A stretch of 64,000 bases of DNA from Ruminococcus_C sp963590855 (GTDB lineage: Bacteria; Bacillota; Clostridia; Oscillospirales; Ruminococcaceae): assembly GCA_963590855.1 (NCBI GenBank), contig CAVAQT010000013.1:1-64000 (forward strand), read 5' to 3'. Positions 54,710 through 63,112 of the stretch are shown here, piece after piece. Each line of letters starts with the position of its first letter. The first letter of the stretch is position 1. The notes beneath the pieces were generated by a model, which had not been told where the DNA came from, ran no database searches, and saw only the letters and a list, made by a program, of their open reading frames with translations. The translations under genes and the position numbers were made by a program.

Positions 54710-54725
54710 ACAGGAGGATTTTACA

Positions 54726-56888
54726 GTGGCAGAAAACAACAATAATCAAAAGCAGCAGCTGAAAGAAATCACCGAGCGGCTGGAACAGGGCGTGAAAGAG
54801 CTGTTTTCCTCGGAAAAATATATGGAATATCTGCGCGTGATGTCGCAGTTCCATAATTACAGCTTTTCCAACACACTGCTGATCGCCATGCAGAAGCCGG
54901 AGGCGACCCTTGTAGCCGGATACGGCGCGTGGCAGAAGAAATTTGAACGCAATGTCATGAAGGGCGAAAAGGCAATTAAGATTTTTGCTCCCGCGCCCCG
55001 AAAGGTGGAGGTGGAGCGAGACAGGATCGACCCCGACACAAAGCTCCCGGTGTTGGATGAAAACGGCGAGGTGCAGAAGGAAAAAGTCACCGTTCAGCAG
55101 CCGCATTTCAAGATCACATCCGTATTTGATGTGTCGCAGACCGATGGAAAGCCCCTGCCGGAACTGGATGCGGTTCACGACCTGACCGCAGACGTTGAGG
55201 GATACGCCATTCTCTTTGAAGCACTCCGACGCACATCGAAAGTGTCGATGGGCTTTGAACCCATCGAGGGCGGCTCGCACGGTTTTTATCATCAGACGGA
55301 AAAGCGCATTGCCATAGCCGAGGGCATGAGCGAAACGCAGAATGTCAAGACGGGCATCCATGAAATCGCCCATTCGAGGCTCCATGACCGGGATATGGTC
55401 GATGCAGGGAACGGCATCATGGTGGACAGGCGTACCCGAGAGGTGCAGGCGGAAAGCGTCGCCTATACCGTGTGCCAGCATTACGGCATTGAAACAAGCG
55501 AATATTCCTTCGGCTATATCGCGGGCTGGAGCGAGGGCAAGGAGCTGAAGGAGCTTCGCGGCTCCATGGAGGTGATTCGCGGCGAAGCAAACAGTATGAT
55601 TACCGAAATCGACGGACACATGGAGGATATTCGCAGAGAGCGCGAGCAGGAAGCGGAGCTGGCAAATGCGGTAAGCGCGCCGTCTGTGGAGGATGTAAAG
55701 GCACTTCTTTCCGCTTCTCACAATCAGGAAGCCGATTTGCTTGCCGCAAGCAGGGCGGCGTTCCCCGATATGGACGGCTCTACGCTCTACGATACTCTTT
55801 ACGGCGCTGCGGCAGAAATGCTCCGCAAAGAAGCGGATACGCTGGATGTCGTGGAGCTGTTCGGAAAGGAAGCACTGTTTACAAACGACAGAGTGGCAAA
55901 AAACGCGCTGCCCGAAGGTCTTTATGCCTACGATCTGCGAGGCTCGGACGATGATCCGGGAGAACCGGTAACGCTGGAAGCACGGGTGCTTGTCAACCAT
56001 GCGGGAAGCGTGATTGTGTCGGAAGAAATCCCGATCCCGGAAAACGGCGCTGTTCCTATCGGCGAGGATATGTCCTTTACCGGCGAGAGCACCACCATGG
56101 AGCAGTTCTATGATCGGGTGAATCCCGATAAGGGAGCGGCGGTGTATCATAAGGATGCGTCCGAGATTGCAGAGAAGGCAGTCCGCTTCTATCTGGGAAA
56201 TCCCGAAACGATGGATGATTTAGGAGAAAGCCGTGAAAAAATCCTGTCCTCCATAACGGGCAGACTGAACGAAGCCTATCTTGCCGTGGGCAATACCGCA
56301 AAGCCAAAGGAGCAGGCGATTCCGCCCATGAGCCGGCTGAATTTTGAGCAGGCGAAAGTGCAGGATAAGGTGGATGAATGGCGGGCAAGCCGCAAGGCTA
56401 CCGAAAGCTGCGCCGCAGAGTTTGATGAAAAATTCGGGACTGCCTATCACGAGAGGCGTATGCCGGAGTTTTTGACGGAAATGACCGAGAAGTACGGCAT
56501 GGATCGCTGTATGGTTGTCCTTGCAAGCACCATTCAGCTTGCCGATCACGATGGCAGATATTATCCGAGCACCAAAGCGGATGCGGCAAAGGTGGAAATC
56601 CCCGGCGCAAATACCGAGGATTACACAAGGGACATTCGCATGAGCTATCGGGTGAACTGCCATCCCGTCATGGTCAATTCCGCGTTCCGTGTGCTTTGGC
56701 AGATGCAGCAGGAGCAGAACCGTGAGAAGCAAGCTGTTACAGAAAAGAAAAGCACCGTCGAGCAGGACGCCAAAGCGGAGAAGCCGTCCCTGTTGAACCG
56801 ACTGCATGACAAGCAAAGAGAAGCAGGCAATATGACAAAACAAAATCCTGCAAAGGCGCAGGACAGGAAACGAGGTGTGGAAATTTGA
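54726..56888 (+). CDS. ArdC-like antirestriction protein with metallopeptidase motif
   Basis: A 720-residue protein. The first 130 residues resemble the ArdC single-strand DNA-binding domain (YMEYLRVMSQFHNYSFSNTL, GYGAWQKKFERNVMKGEKAI). The zinc-peptidase motif TGIHEIAHSRLH follows near residue 212. The C-terminal 350 residues are large-polyvalent-protein-type repeats (DVKALLSASHNQEADLLAAS, ENGAVPIGEDMSFTGESTTM) of unknown function. ArdC proteins protect incoming DNA from host restriction. The GTG at 54726 is chosen because AGGAGG ends seven bases ahead. Confidence 0.82.
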   Translation: MAENNNNQKQQLKEITERLEQGVKELFSSEKYMEYLRVMSQFHNYSFSNTLLIAMQKPEATLVAGYGAWQKKFERNVMKGEKAIKIFAPAPRKVEVERDRIDPDTKLPVLDENGEVQKEKVTVQQPHFKITSVFDVSQTDGKPLPELDAVHDLTADVEGYAILFEALRRTSKVSMGFEPIEGGSHGFYHQTEKRIAIAEGMSETQNVKTGIHEIAHSRLHDRDMVDAGNGIMVDRRTREVQAESVAYTVCQHYGIETSEYSFGYIAGWSEGKELKELRGSMEVIRGEANSMITEIDGHMEDIRREREQEAELANAVSAPSVEDVKALLSASHNQEADLLAASRAAFPDMDGSTLYDTLYGAAAEMLRKEADTLDVVELFGKEALFTNDRVAKNALPEGLYAYDLRGSDDDPGEPVTLEARVLVNHAGSVIVSEEIPIPENGAVPIGEDMSFTGESTTMEQFYDRVNPDKGAAVYHKDASEIAEKAVRFYLGNPETMDDLGESREKILSSITGRLNEAYLAVGNTAKPKEQAIPPMSRLNFEQAKVQDKVDEWRASRKATESCAAEFDEKFGTAYHERRMPEFLTEMTEKYGMDRCMVVLASTIQLADHDGRYYPSTKADAAKVEIPGANTEDYTRDIRMSYRVNCHPVMVNSAFRVLWQMQQEQNREKQAVTEKKSTVEQDAKAEKPSLLNRLHDKQREAGNMTKQNPAKAQDRKRGVEI

Positions 56889-57115
56889 GAAAAATCAGCA
56901 TTGAGATGATGAATTTGATGTGTATGTTCGATCACTCCGACCGGGATACCCTGATCGGGGACATCGGCACTTCACTGCTTTTTATTGACGACAGCGAAAT
57001 GGCGGAGCTGATGCGGCAGACTGCTTGCTTTGTCGGACGCATGAGCGATGAGGAATTTGCGGAAATTGAGTTTATACCCATGTGGGATGACGATGAGGAG
57101 GATGTATATGTCTGA
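56885..57115 (+). CDS. TTRAP-family transposon-transfer assisting protein
   Basis: A 76-residue acidic protein (ISIEMMNLMCMFDHSDRDTL, MSDEEFAEIEFIPMWDDDEE) matching the TTRAP family found on these elements. The TTG at 56885 overlaps the ArdC-like stop (TTGA) and follows GAGGTG. Its end overlaps the next start. Role unknown beyond its association with transfer. Confidence 0.75.
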   Translation: MRKISIEMMNLMCMFDHSDRDTLIGDIGTSLLFIDDSEMAELMRQTACFVGRMSDEEFAEIEFIPMWDDDEEDVYV

Positions 57116-58136
57116 AAACAGCTATGAAATCTATCAGCTGAAGAATAACGAGGCCGGTCACGACTTGCGCTTTATGAACACGGACTACTTAAAGAAAAAG
57201 GGACAGAAGGTAAACCGCGAGAATTACGATCTGATTTACAACGCGCTGCTTGATACCGGGGAAACGCTGGACAGCATCTACGAGAAATTCAATCTCTATC
57301 GTCCTGCGGATTTTCGCGGCCATTCGCTGAGTGTCAGCGATGTGATTGTGTTCCATAAGGACGGCAGGGATAACGCCTACTTCGTGGACAGCTTCGGCTT
57401 TACCGAAGTGCCGGAGTTCCTGCAGGTGCAGATTATGGAGAACACCATTACGATGGCAAGCGACAAAATTACCGTCAACCAGCATATCGGCACATGGTAT
57501 CCCATTGATATGCAGGAGATTGACGGCAGGACATATTTTCTGCTGGAGCATGAAACCTATGGCAGCGATGTTGCCGGAGTCATCGTAGATGAAACGGGCG
57601 CGTTGTACGCGCAGGAAATTTTTGACGGGTTTACGCCGGAGGTCGTTGAACAGATACGGCTTGCGGCAGCTCCCGTGGAGGTCATGCCCGATCCGTCCGT
57701 ATCCGTGGAGGATATGGTTGATTACGGCTATTCCTACAGGGGGATGCTCCCGATGAACGCGGACGCGGCAAAAGCGCATTGGGAGGAAGCGAAGCTGATG
57801 CTATACGCGCTCCATCCGGACGGCACGGAATCGCTGATTGATAACGAGAAGCAGTTTGAAAGGCATATCGAAAACGGCGGTCTGTTCGGCATCGAAAAAG
57901 AGGACTGGATGAAATATCTGGAGAACGGCGAGTACCTGCGCACGGCGGAAATCTCAACCGAGCAAAACTACAACATGATCGACGGCAGACGCAACAACAT
58001 GGAAGCTCCGAAAGCGGAAAAGCCGGACAAGGAGAAGGAATCGCTGCTTGGCAGGCTGAAAGAGAAGCAGGCGCAGCTGCTTGTGAGCCGAAAAAGGGAC
58101 GCACAGGAAAAAAGCAGTGAGCGCGATCTGCCGTAA
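57108..58136 (+). CDS. YodL-like and DUF4316 domain protein
   Basis: A 342-residue protein. Residues 1-110 match the YodL type (YEIYQLKNNEAGHDLRFMNT, LYRPADFRGHSLSVSDVIVF, YFVDSFGFTEVPEFL), and the C-terminal half carries DUF4316-type text (YGYSYRGMLPMNADAAKAHW, ALHPDGTESLIDNEKQF). Such proteins close the transfer operon in Tn1549-like elements and often neighbour antirestriction functions. ATG 57108 follows GAGGAGGATG. A strong terminator follows. Confidence 0.8.
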   Translation: MSENSYEIYQLKNNEAGHDLRFMNTDYLKKKGQKVNRENYDLIYNALLDTGETLDSIYEKFNLYRPADFRGHSLSVSDVIVFHKDGRDNAYFVDSFGFTEVPEFLQVQIMENTITMASDKITVNQHIGTWYPIDMQEIDGRTYFLLEHETYGSDVAGVIVDETGALYAQEIFDGFTPEVVEQIRLAAAPVEVMPDPSVSVEDMVDYGYSYRGMLPMNADAAKAHWEEAKLMLYALHPDGTESLIDNEKQFERHIENGGLFGIEKEDWMKYLENGEYLRTAEISTEQNYNMIDGRRNNMEAPKAEKPDKEKESLLGRLKEKQAQLLVSRKRDAQEKSSERDLP

Positions 58137-58144
58137 TTGACCTT

Positions 58145-58190
58145 GGGGATAGGATGGTGCGATAGGGCATCGTCCTATCCCCGCTTTTTT
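58145..58190 (+). terminator. Strong intrinsic terminator of the transfer operon
   Basis: GGGGATAGGATG (58145-58156) pairs with CATCGTCCTATCCCC (58168-58182), followed by GCTTTTTTG, nine bases after the YodL/DUF4316 stop. Confidence 0.9.
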
Positions 58191-58323
58191 GTTTTTCAAA
58201 AAAGTTTACAGGATTCCATGCGAATGCCGTAGTAAAAAAGCATATTGTATGATACAATAAAGATGCCGATAGCGGCTGCCTGAGAGTTCACAAAAAATTT
58301 TCAAGCGACTTTTCAAAAAGCCA

Positions 58324-58352
58324 TTGCATTTTTTGCGCTTTTGGAGTATACT
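58324..58352 (+). promoter_or_regulatory. Sigma-A promoter of the antitoxin/toxin-like pair
   Basis: TTGCAT (58324-58329) and TATACT (58347-58352) are 17 bases apart, 75 bases before the start codon. Everything between the terminator and the gene is otherwise non-coding. Confidence 0.7.
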
Positions 58353-58427
58353 ATGAGTAGAGTGGTATAGGTATGTGCGCCGCTCGGATAATAAGAAAGA
58401 GCCTATGGACAGTTAGGAGGTGTGCTT

Positions 58428-58616
58428 ATGGCTACTTCAAGTATTTTTGCTCATGTTGAAATAACCGATCAAAAGAAAGCGGAACGGTTTATCAATGCCC
58501 TGGAAGAATCTGAAAAAGCACAGGCAAAGAAGAAGCGGACTGCACCTGCCATTCCTGTTATGCGAAATGCAGATGACATTCGCAAGTTAATGGCAAAGAG
58601 GTTTCCGGTGAAATGA
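58428..58616 (+). CDS. Small antitoxin-like protein
   Basis: A 62-residue protein starting at ATG 58428 behind TAGGAGG. The N-terminus TSSIFAHVEITDQKKAERFI and helix NALEESEKAQAKKKRTA resemble small antitoxins that precede GNAT-type genes; the C-terminus is basic (RKLMAKRFPVK). Its stop overlaps the ATG of the next gene by four bases, typical of toxin-antitoxin pairs. DNA binding is not evident from motifs. Confidence 0.6.
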   Translation: MATSSIFAHVEITDQKKAERFINALEESEKAQAKKKRTAPAIPVMRNADDIRKLMAKRFPVK

Positions 58617-59197
58617 ATGCTTACACTACAGTAAACATTCTTGACATGATCAACGTAATCGGAGAGGACAGAGTTAATCAGATTCTCTCCGATTTTTCAT
58701 GTCCTAAGAATGAGGAAATAGAGAACTTTATCAAGAAAAATGCGATTGACTTTGCAAAGAGAAAAATGTCCATTACTCACTTGGTTATGGATGAGAATGG
58801 AAAACTGGCGGCAATTTTTGCATTGACGCATAAAGCGGTTAAGATCAAAGATGAAATTTTATCTTCTACCCTGAGAAAGAAGATAAAGCGTTATGCGCAA
58901 CTTGATGAAGATACGAACAGCTACATGGTTTCTGCTTTCTTGATTGCTCAGTTCGGAAAGAACTACGAAGAACGTGAAGGCGAACCTGTAAATGGAAACA
59001 GTTTGATGGATGATGCTATGGATATTCTGGCGGCTGTTCAGCATGATGTTGGCGGCGGCGTGGTTTATCTTGAGTGTGAGGACAAACCTCAGCTGCTCTC
59101 GTTCTATCAAAATGATAATAATTTCTTTCGCGTCTTTGGAGAAAGATATTCCGAAGTTGATCAGACCAAATACATACAGCTGCTGAGATTCTTCTGA
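58613..59197 (+). CDS. GNAT-type acetyltransferase, toxin-like
   Basis: A 194-residue protein with a GNAT-type layout: IDFAKRKMSITHLVMDENGK, then LAAIFALTHKAVKI (strands 2-4), SYMVSAFLIAQFGKNY (the strand before the acetyl-CoA loop) and LMDDAMDILAAVQHDVGGGV, then YLECEDKPQLLSFYQNDNNF near the end. The order matches GNAT proteins of type II toxin-antitoxin pairs that act on tRNA or other targets. The exact acetyl-CoA motif is weak. It is coupled to the gene before it. Confidence 0.65.
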   Translation: MNAYTTVNILDMINVIGEDRVNQILSDFSCPKNEEIENFIKKNAIDFAKRKMSITHLVMDENGKLAAIFALTHKAVKIKDEILSSTLRKKIKRYAQLDEDTNSYMVSAFLIAQFGKNYEEREGEPVNGNSLMDDAMDILAAVQHDVGGGVVYLECEDKPQLLSFYQNDNNFFRVFGERYSEVDQTKYIQLLRFF

Positions 59198-59301
59198 TTG
59201 GGAGAACAGCACAAGTCGATGGTAAGAGATGCCCGCAGGGTGTTTCTTGCCATTGTTTTTTTTGTTGCAAAAACAGTTTACAATTATTTTTGAAGAAATG
59301 C

Positions 59302-59330
59302 TTGATATTGTTCCGAATTTAGAATATAAT
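59302..59330 (+). promoter_or_regulatory. Consensus sigma-A promoter for the HTH/AlbA pair
   Basis: TTGATA (59302-59307) and TATAAT (59325-59330) stand 17 bases apart, 30 bases before ATG 59361. This is the best promoter match noticed in the window. Confidence 0.85.
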
Positions 59331-59360
59331 ATGCTTGATAAGATTTTGCGAGGTGCGAAT

Positions 59361-59561
59361 ATGAAATACATGTCAGCTTCCGAAGCGGCGGCAAAGTGGG
59401 GGTTATCATCCAGACGGGTAGGGATTCTCTGTAACGAGGGTCGCATTGACGGTGCGCAGAAAGCCGGAGCAACATGGATTATTCCGGAGGAAGCAGAAAA
59501 GCCGAGCGACGCAAGAATAAAAAGCGGAAAATATATTAAACTGAAAAAGAAGGTGGATTGA
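59361..59561 (+). CDS. Small excisionase-like HTH DNA-binding protein
   Basis: A 66-residue protein of the MerR/excisionase-like winged HTH type: MSASEAAAKWGLSSRRVGIL, then CNEGRIDGAQKAGATWIIPE, and a basic tail. ATG 59361 follows GAGGTG. It precedes the AlbA/HATPase gene by one base and shares its promoter, so it probably regulates that operon or acts with it. Confidence 0.75.
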   Translation: MKYMSASEAAAKWGLSSRRVGILCNEGRIDGAQKAGATWIIPEEAEKPSDARIKSGKYIKLKKKVD

Positions 59562-59562
59562 A

Positions 59563-61059
59563 ATGATTGATCTGAATGAAATTTTCAAATCTTCCGAAAA
59601 GGTAAATGTCGAAGTCAAGGCAGCACAAGGCGGCATCCCGAACAGTGTTTGGGAGACATATTCGTCTTTTGCCAATACCTTTGGCGGCACGATTGTTCTC
59701 GGAATAGGCGAAGATAAGGAAACAAAGAAGTTTATTCCTATGGGCGTGCCCAATGCAGAAAAGATGATTTCGGATATTTGGAACATCGTAAATAATTCAC
59801 AGAAGGTAAACAGAAACATTCTATTGGAACGGCATGTCTATATCAAGCGGTATGAGGGAAAGGACTATGTTATCATTGAGGTTCCCCGTGCGGCAAGAAC
59901 CTCTAAGCCAATATACATTGGAACAGATATGTTCAAAGGCTCGTATCGCAGAAATCACGAGGGCGATTATCTCTGTACCGAAACGGAAGTCAAGACGATG
60001 ATTCGGGATTCTCTGGACACCTCTGCTGACTCCGCTGTTTTGGATAATGTGGGAATGGATGCGCTGAACAGCGACAGCATCAAGAGTTATCGCACCCGTT
60101 TTGAAGTGATTCGCAGCGGACACACATGGAATGCTTTACCCAATGATGAATTCCTGATAAAGATCGGTGCTGCGAGGGTCGCGGAATATGATGGCAAAAT
60201 TCATCCGACACTTGGCGGCTTGATTTTCTTTGGTGACTTTATCAACATTATGAATGAACTGCCGGATTTCTTCCTTGACTACAGAGAAAAACTTGCCATC
60301 GACACACGTTGGTCTGATCGGGTTTGTTCAGGTGACGGGGATTGGAGCGGCAATGTCTATGACTTCTACTTTAAAATTGTAGATCGTTTGACCTCTGATG
60401 TCAAGAAGCCGTTTGTCATCAATAAGAATCTGCTTCGTGAAGACGATACCGATATTCACAAATCCTTGCGTGAAGCACTTGCCAATGCGCTGATCCATGC
60501 AGATTATTATGGACGGCAAGGTATTGTCATTGAAAAGGAGTTCCGTAAACTGAAATTCTCAAATCCCGGCACATTTCGCATAAGTGTCGATGATGCAATT
60601 TCGGGCGGTATAAGCGATGCGAGGAACAGCAGGATTTTCAATATGTTCGCCTTGATAAAAGTTGGTGAACGATCCGGTATGGGGCTTTGTGACATCTATA
60701 ATTATTGGAAAGAATACGGATATGAAGAGCCTGTCATCAAGGAAACCATCAATCCCGACAGAACTACCCTCATCCTGAACATTGAATATGAGGGTAATCA
60801 TAGCGCGAATGTTGGCGTCAATCATGGCGCGAACGATGAGAATGGCGCGAATTGCGGCGCGAACAAAGAGCATGGCGTGAATGAAAGGAGCATCATAGAA
60901 TATATTCAGAACAACCCAAATGCTTCATCAAACGCAATGGCGGCAGCATTATCTATCCCGTTGAGAACAATTCAAAGAAGTCTGACAAATATGCAAAAAA
61001 GCGGAATGATCAGAAACGACGGAAGTAGAAAAAAGAGCATATGGGTTGTAGTGAAATAA
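59563..61059 (+). CDS. AlbA_2/HATPase_c_4 regulator with glycine-asparagine repeats and wHTH
   Basis: A 498-residue protein. Residues 1-130 are an AlbA_2 (Schlafen-like) domain: KVNVEVKAAQGGIPNSVWET, FANTFGGTIVLGIGEDKET. Residues 290-400 are the HATPase-like part with LREALANALIHADYYGRQ and RSGMGLCDIYNYWKEYGYEE. Residues 412-443 hold repeated N/G/A units (NVGVNHGANDENGANCGAN). The C-terminus is a winged helix (NPNASSNAMAAALSIPLRTI). Related proteins are transcription regulators or parts of defence loci. A strong two-way terminator follows. Confidence 0.78.
   Translation: MIDLNEIFKSSEKVNVEVKAAQGGIPNSVWETYSSFANTFGGTIVLGIGEDKETKKFIPMGVPNAEKMISDIWNIVNNSQKVNRNILLERHVYIKRYEGKDYVIIEVPRAARTSKPIYIGTDMFKGSYRRNHEGDYLCTETEVKTMIRDSLDTSADSAVLDNVGMDALNSDSIKSYRTRFEVIRSGHTWNALPNDEFLIKIGAARVAEYDGKIHPTLGGLIFFGDFINIMNELPDFFLDYREKLAIDTRWSDRVCSGDGDWSGNVYDFYFKIVDRLTSDVKKPFVINKNLLREDDTDIHKSLREALANALIHADYYGRQGIVIEKEFRKLKFSNPGTFRISVDDAISGGISDARNSRIFNMFALIKVGERSGMGLCDIYNYWKEYGYEEPVIKETINPDRTTLILNIEYEGNHSANVGVNHGANDENGANCGANKEHGVNERSIIEYIQNNPNASSNAMAAALSIPLRTIQRSLTNMQKSGMIRNDGSRKKSIWVVVK
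60799..60892 (+). repeat. Short repeats encoding GAN/GVN units in the AlbA protein
   Basis: The word GGCGCGAA or GGCGTGAA/GGCGTCAA recurs about seven times here and encodes the linker between the ATPase-like part and the winged helix. Copy number could vary by slippage without breaking the frame when units of three codons are lost or gained. Confidence 0.6.
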
Positions 61060-61074
61060 ACAAACATTAACAAC

Positions 61075-61124
61075 AGCGGAGAAAGAGATACCCCAAAACG
61101 GTATCGTCTTTCTCCGCTTTTTCT
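61075..61124. terminator. Bidirectional terminator between AlbA gene and relaxase
   Basis: AGCGGAGAAAGA-GATACC (61075-61092) pairs with GGTATC-GTCTTTCTCCGCT (61100-61118), then TTTTTCTTT. It lies between convergent genes and can serve both. Confidence 0.88.
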
Positions 61125-61134
61125 TTCTCCGGCT

Positions 61135-62748
61135 TTATAAAATATCACGACTATGCTGTTTTTTCGTTTTCTCTGTGGTACGTTCCCTGTCCAGACCGAG
61201 CATACTTTGCACATTGGCAAAAGCGGTTTGCAGCTCTTTTTGCTTGGTTCTTGCGGCTTGGTGTGCTTCGTGCAGAGCAGCCTTCTCGGCGGTCAGCCGT
61301 TCCTTTTCGTCCTTCAAGGCTTTCATGGGCGTAAATTTCCGACCGCCGTTGATCTCCCGCAGCGCGTCACGGGCAGATTCGTACAAAGCGAGCTTTGCGC
61401 GGTGCTCCTCGTAGAACCTTTGCGATTTTCCGGACTTGCGATATTCTGCGTATATGTCTCTGCCCGCGAGATACTGCCCCGTGAGCCGGATCTGTTTATT
61501 GATGCCGGCAAGCTTGCGTTCTGCGTCCTTCAGCTCTTTTCGGATGGCATCACTTCGCGCTGTTGCATCTGCAAGTGCCTGCTCCAATTCGGGCGCGGAA
61601 GTGTATTCATGCGCTTTGACAAAAGCAAGGGTTTGCGCCATCTGCTGCAAATTCGTGATCTTGACCTTTTGCGCATAAGCGCGGCTTTGCTGCGCCTTGA
61701 TGCAGTTTTCCAGATCCACCACGAGGCGGATTTTTGCAACAGTATGCGCAGACCGTCCCCGCCTCGGAGCTTCGGCGTGTGTCTCTTTTGCCTGTGCCTT
61801 GGAGCGATTGTTGAGATTGCCGGCGAATACGCCGAGAAGATAATCCCGGTCATAAGCCGCACCGAGCGTTCGCGCCGAGATCGGCTTCTCGCGGTCGGGA
61901 ACGGTATAGCTGTATCGTCCCCGCTTGTCACGGACGGAAATGCCGTATTTCTCAAAAAGAGCCTTTTGAAATTCTTCAAAGGATTTGGCGGCTGCGGCAA
62001 TTTCGGATATCTGCTTTCGCAGCGTTTCCTTCTGCGTTTCAAATTTGGTGGTGCGCGGCGTAAGCCCGGCTTGAGTGATTTCCGCATTTCGTTCATCGAG
62101 CTTTTTCTGCCCTAGCCGCTCCGCCCAATACTCCTGCTCGGTGACTTTATCCATAGCGGGGTTCAGAAGCTCAACCTGATAAAGCTGGCGTTTCCGGCAC
62201 ATGGTCATCACCTGATGCTTGAGATATTTCAGATAGTCCTTTGTCAGATGGTGCTTGTTCCCGGCAATACTGTCGCAGGGACGCTCCATAAAATCCTGCC
62301 GCTTGACCGTTTCGGCACGAACGCTGTTGATGACGATATGCACATGGATGTTCCCTGAGCCGTTGTGACCGTCCGTGTGTGTGCAGACCAACGCCTGATG
62401 TCCCGGAAAGCTTTCCGCGGCAAATTTCAAGCCCATACGCTGCGCTTCCTCTCCCGTAAGCCCGTTTTCCTCCCTGTCCTTCGGATCGAAGCTGAGGATG
62501 TAGTGGTGAGATTTGATTTCGCCCTTTTTTCCGTTTTTATGGAATCGCTCATTTGTATGTTTGCAGGCGCGGGCAAACTCAAGGGGATTGCACAAAAGCC
62601 CGTCCAGATAATATTCGTCCCGAAGCTGCATTTGCCCGTTTTCGTCCAGGATGGGCTTCTGCGTATATTCGTCATGCTTGTAAACGAGGTAATTGAACGC
62701 GGCGGCATAATCGGCATTTTTGCTTGCGATGTGTTTAAGGATCGCCAC
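61135..62748 (-). CDS. MOBP-type relaxase/mobilization nuclease
   Basis: A 537-residue relaxase that would nick the origin of transfer and pilot the strand. It has the N-terminal ILKHIASKNADYAAAFNYLV with candidate catalytic tyrosines, SHHYILSFDPKD, and the histidine triad in NIHVHIVINSVRAETV near residue 131. Residues 210-540 are a long coiled-coil tail (LRKQISEIAAAAKSFEEFQK and further). It starts at ATG 62748, overlapping mobC by 14 bases. It reads opposite to the transfer operon. Confidence 0.92.
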   Translation of the reverse strand: MAILKHIASKNADYAAAFNYLVYKHDEYTQKPILDENGQMQLRDEYYLDGLLCNPLEFARACKHTNERFHKNGKKGEIKSHHYILSFDPKDREENGLTGEEAQRMGLKFAAESFPGHQALVCTHTDGHNGSGNIHVHIVINSVRAETVKRQDFMERPCDSIAGNKHHLTKDYLKYLKHQVMTMCRKRQLYQVELLNPAMDKVTEQEYWAERLGQKKLDERNAEITQAGLTPRTTKFETQKETLRKQISEIAAAAKSFEEFQKALFEKYGISVRDKRGRYSYTVPDREKPISARTLGAAYDRDYLLGVFAGNLNNRSKAQAKETHAEAPRRGRSAHTVAKIRLVVDLENCIKAQQSRAYAQKVKITNLQQMAQTLAFVKAHEYTSAPELEQALADATARSDAIRKELKDAERKLAGINKQIRLTGQYLAGRDIYAEYRKSGKSQRFYEEHRAKLALYESARDALREINGGRKFTPMKALKDEKERLTAEKAALHEAHQAARTKQKELQTAFANVQSMLGLDRERTTEKTKKQHSRDIL

Positions 62749-63112
62749 TGTCGGATACCTCTATGTTATCGAGCCGGGCACTCATGTCATAGACCTGCCT
62801 GATACAGCAGCGAATGTCGTTTTCAATGCCTGTGGTGCTCGCCCCATTTTGATGAAAATAGCGCATGAGCTGGTTCAGGTTGTTGCCGATGCGGGATAGA
62901 GCTACGGTCAGGTCATGGATCGCTTTATCGTCGCGGACGATTTTGTATTCCACGGTTAAACCGTGCTCCGCAATCAAGTTCCGAAGATAGACGGCAAGCG
63001 GCAAGCCGACTCTGCGGGCATCTTCGGTAACAACAGCATATTGTGTGTCTGAAAACAGAATCTTCACCTGATGCTTTCTGGTGAGTTCTGTTTCTTTTTT
63101 TGGTCTTGCCAT
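62735..63112 (-). CDS. mobC: MobC-type relaxosome protein
   Basis: A 125-residue DNA-binding accessory protein. N-terminal ribbon-helix-helix-like ARPKKETELTRKHQVKILFS, then the MobC family end SRIGNNLNQLMRYFHQNGAS. It binds the origin of transfer and assists the relaxase. ATG 63112 is chosen over 63124 because GGAG lies six bases ahead of it. It overlaps the relaxase start. Confidence 0.88.
   Translation of the reverse strand: MARPKKETELTRKHQVKILFSDTQYAVVTEDARRVGLPLAVYLRNLIAEHGLTVEYKIVRDDKAIHDLTVALSRIGNNLNQLMRYFHQNGASTTGIENDIRCCIRQVYDMSARLDNIEVSDSGDP

Noticed and set aside
54726..56888. Toxin-type metalloprotease
   Set aside because: The HEIAH motif lies behind an ArdC-like DNA-binding domain, a known antirestriction arrangement on mobile elements.
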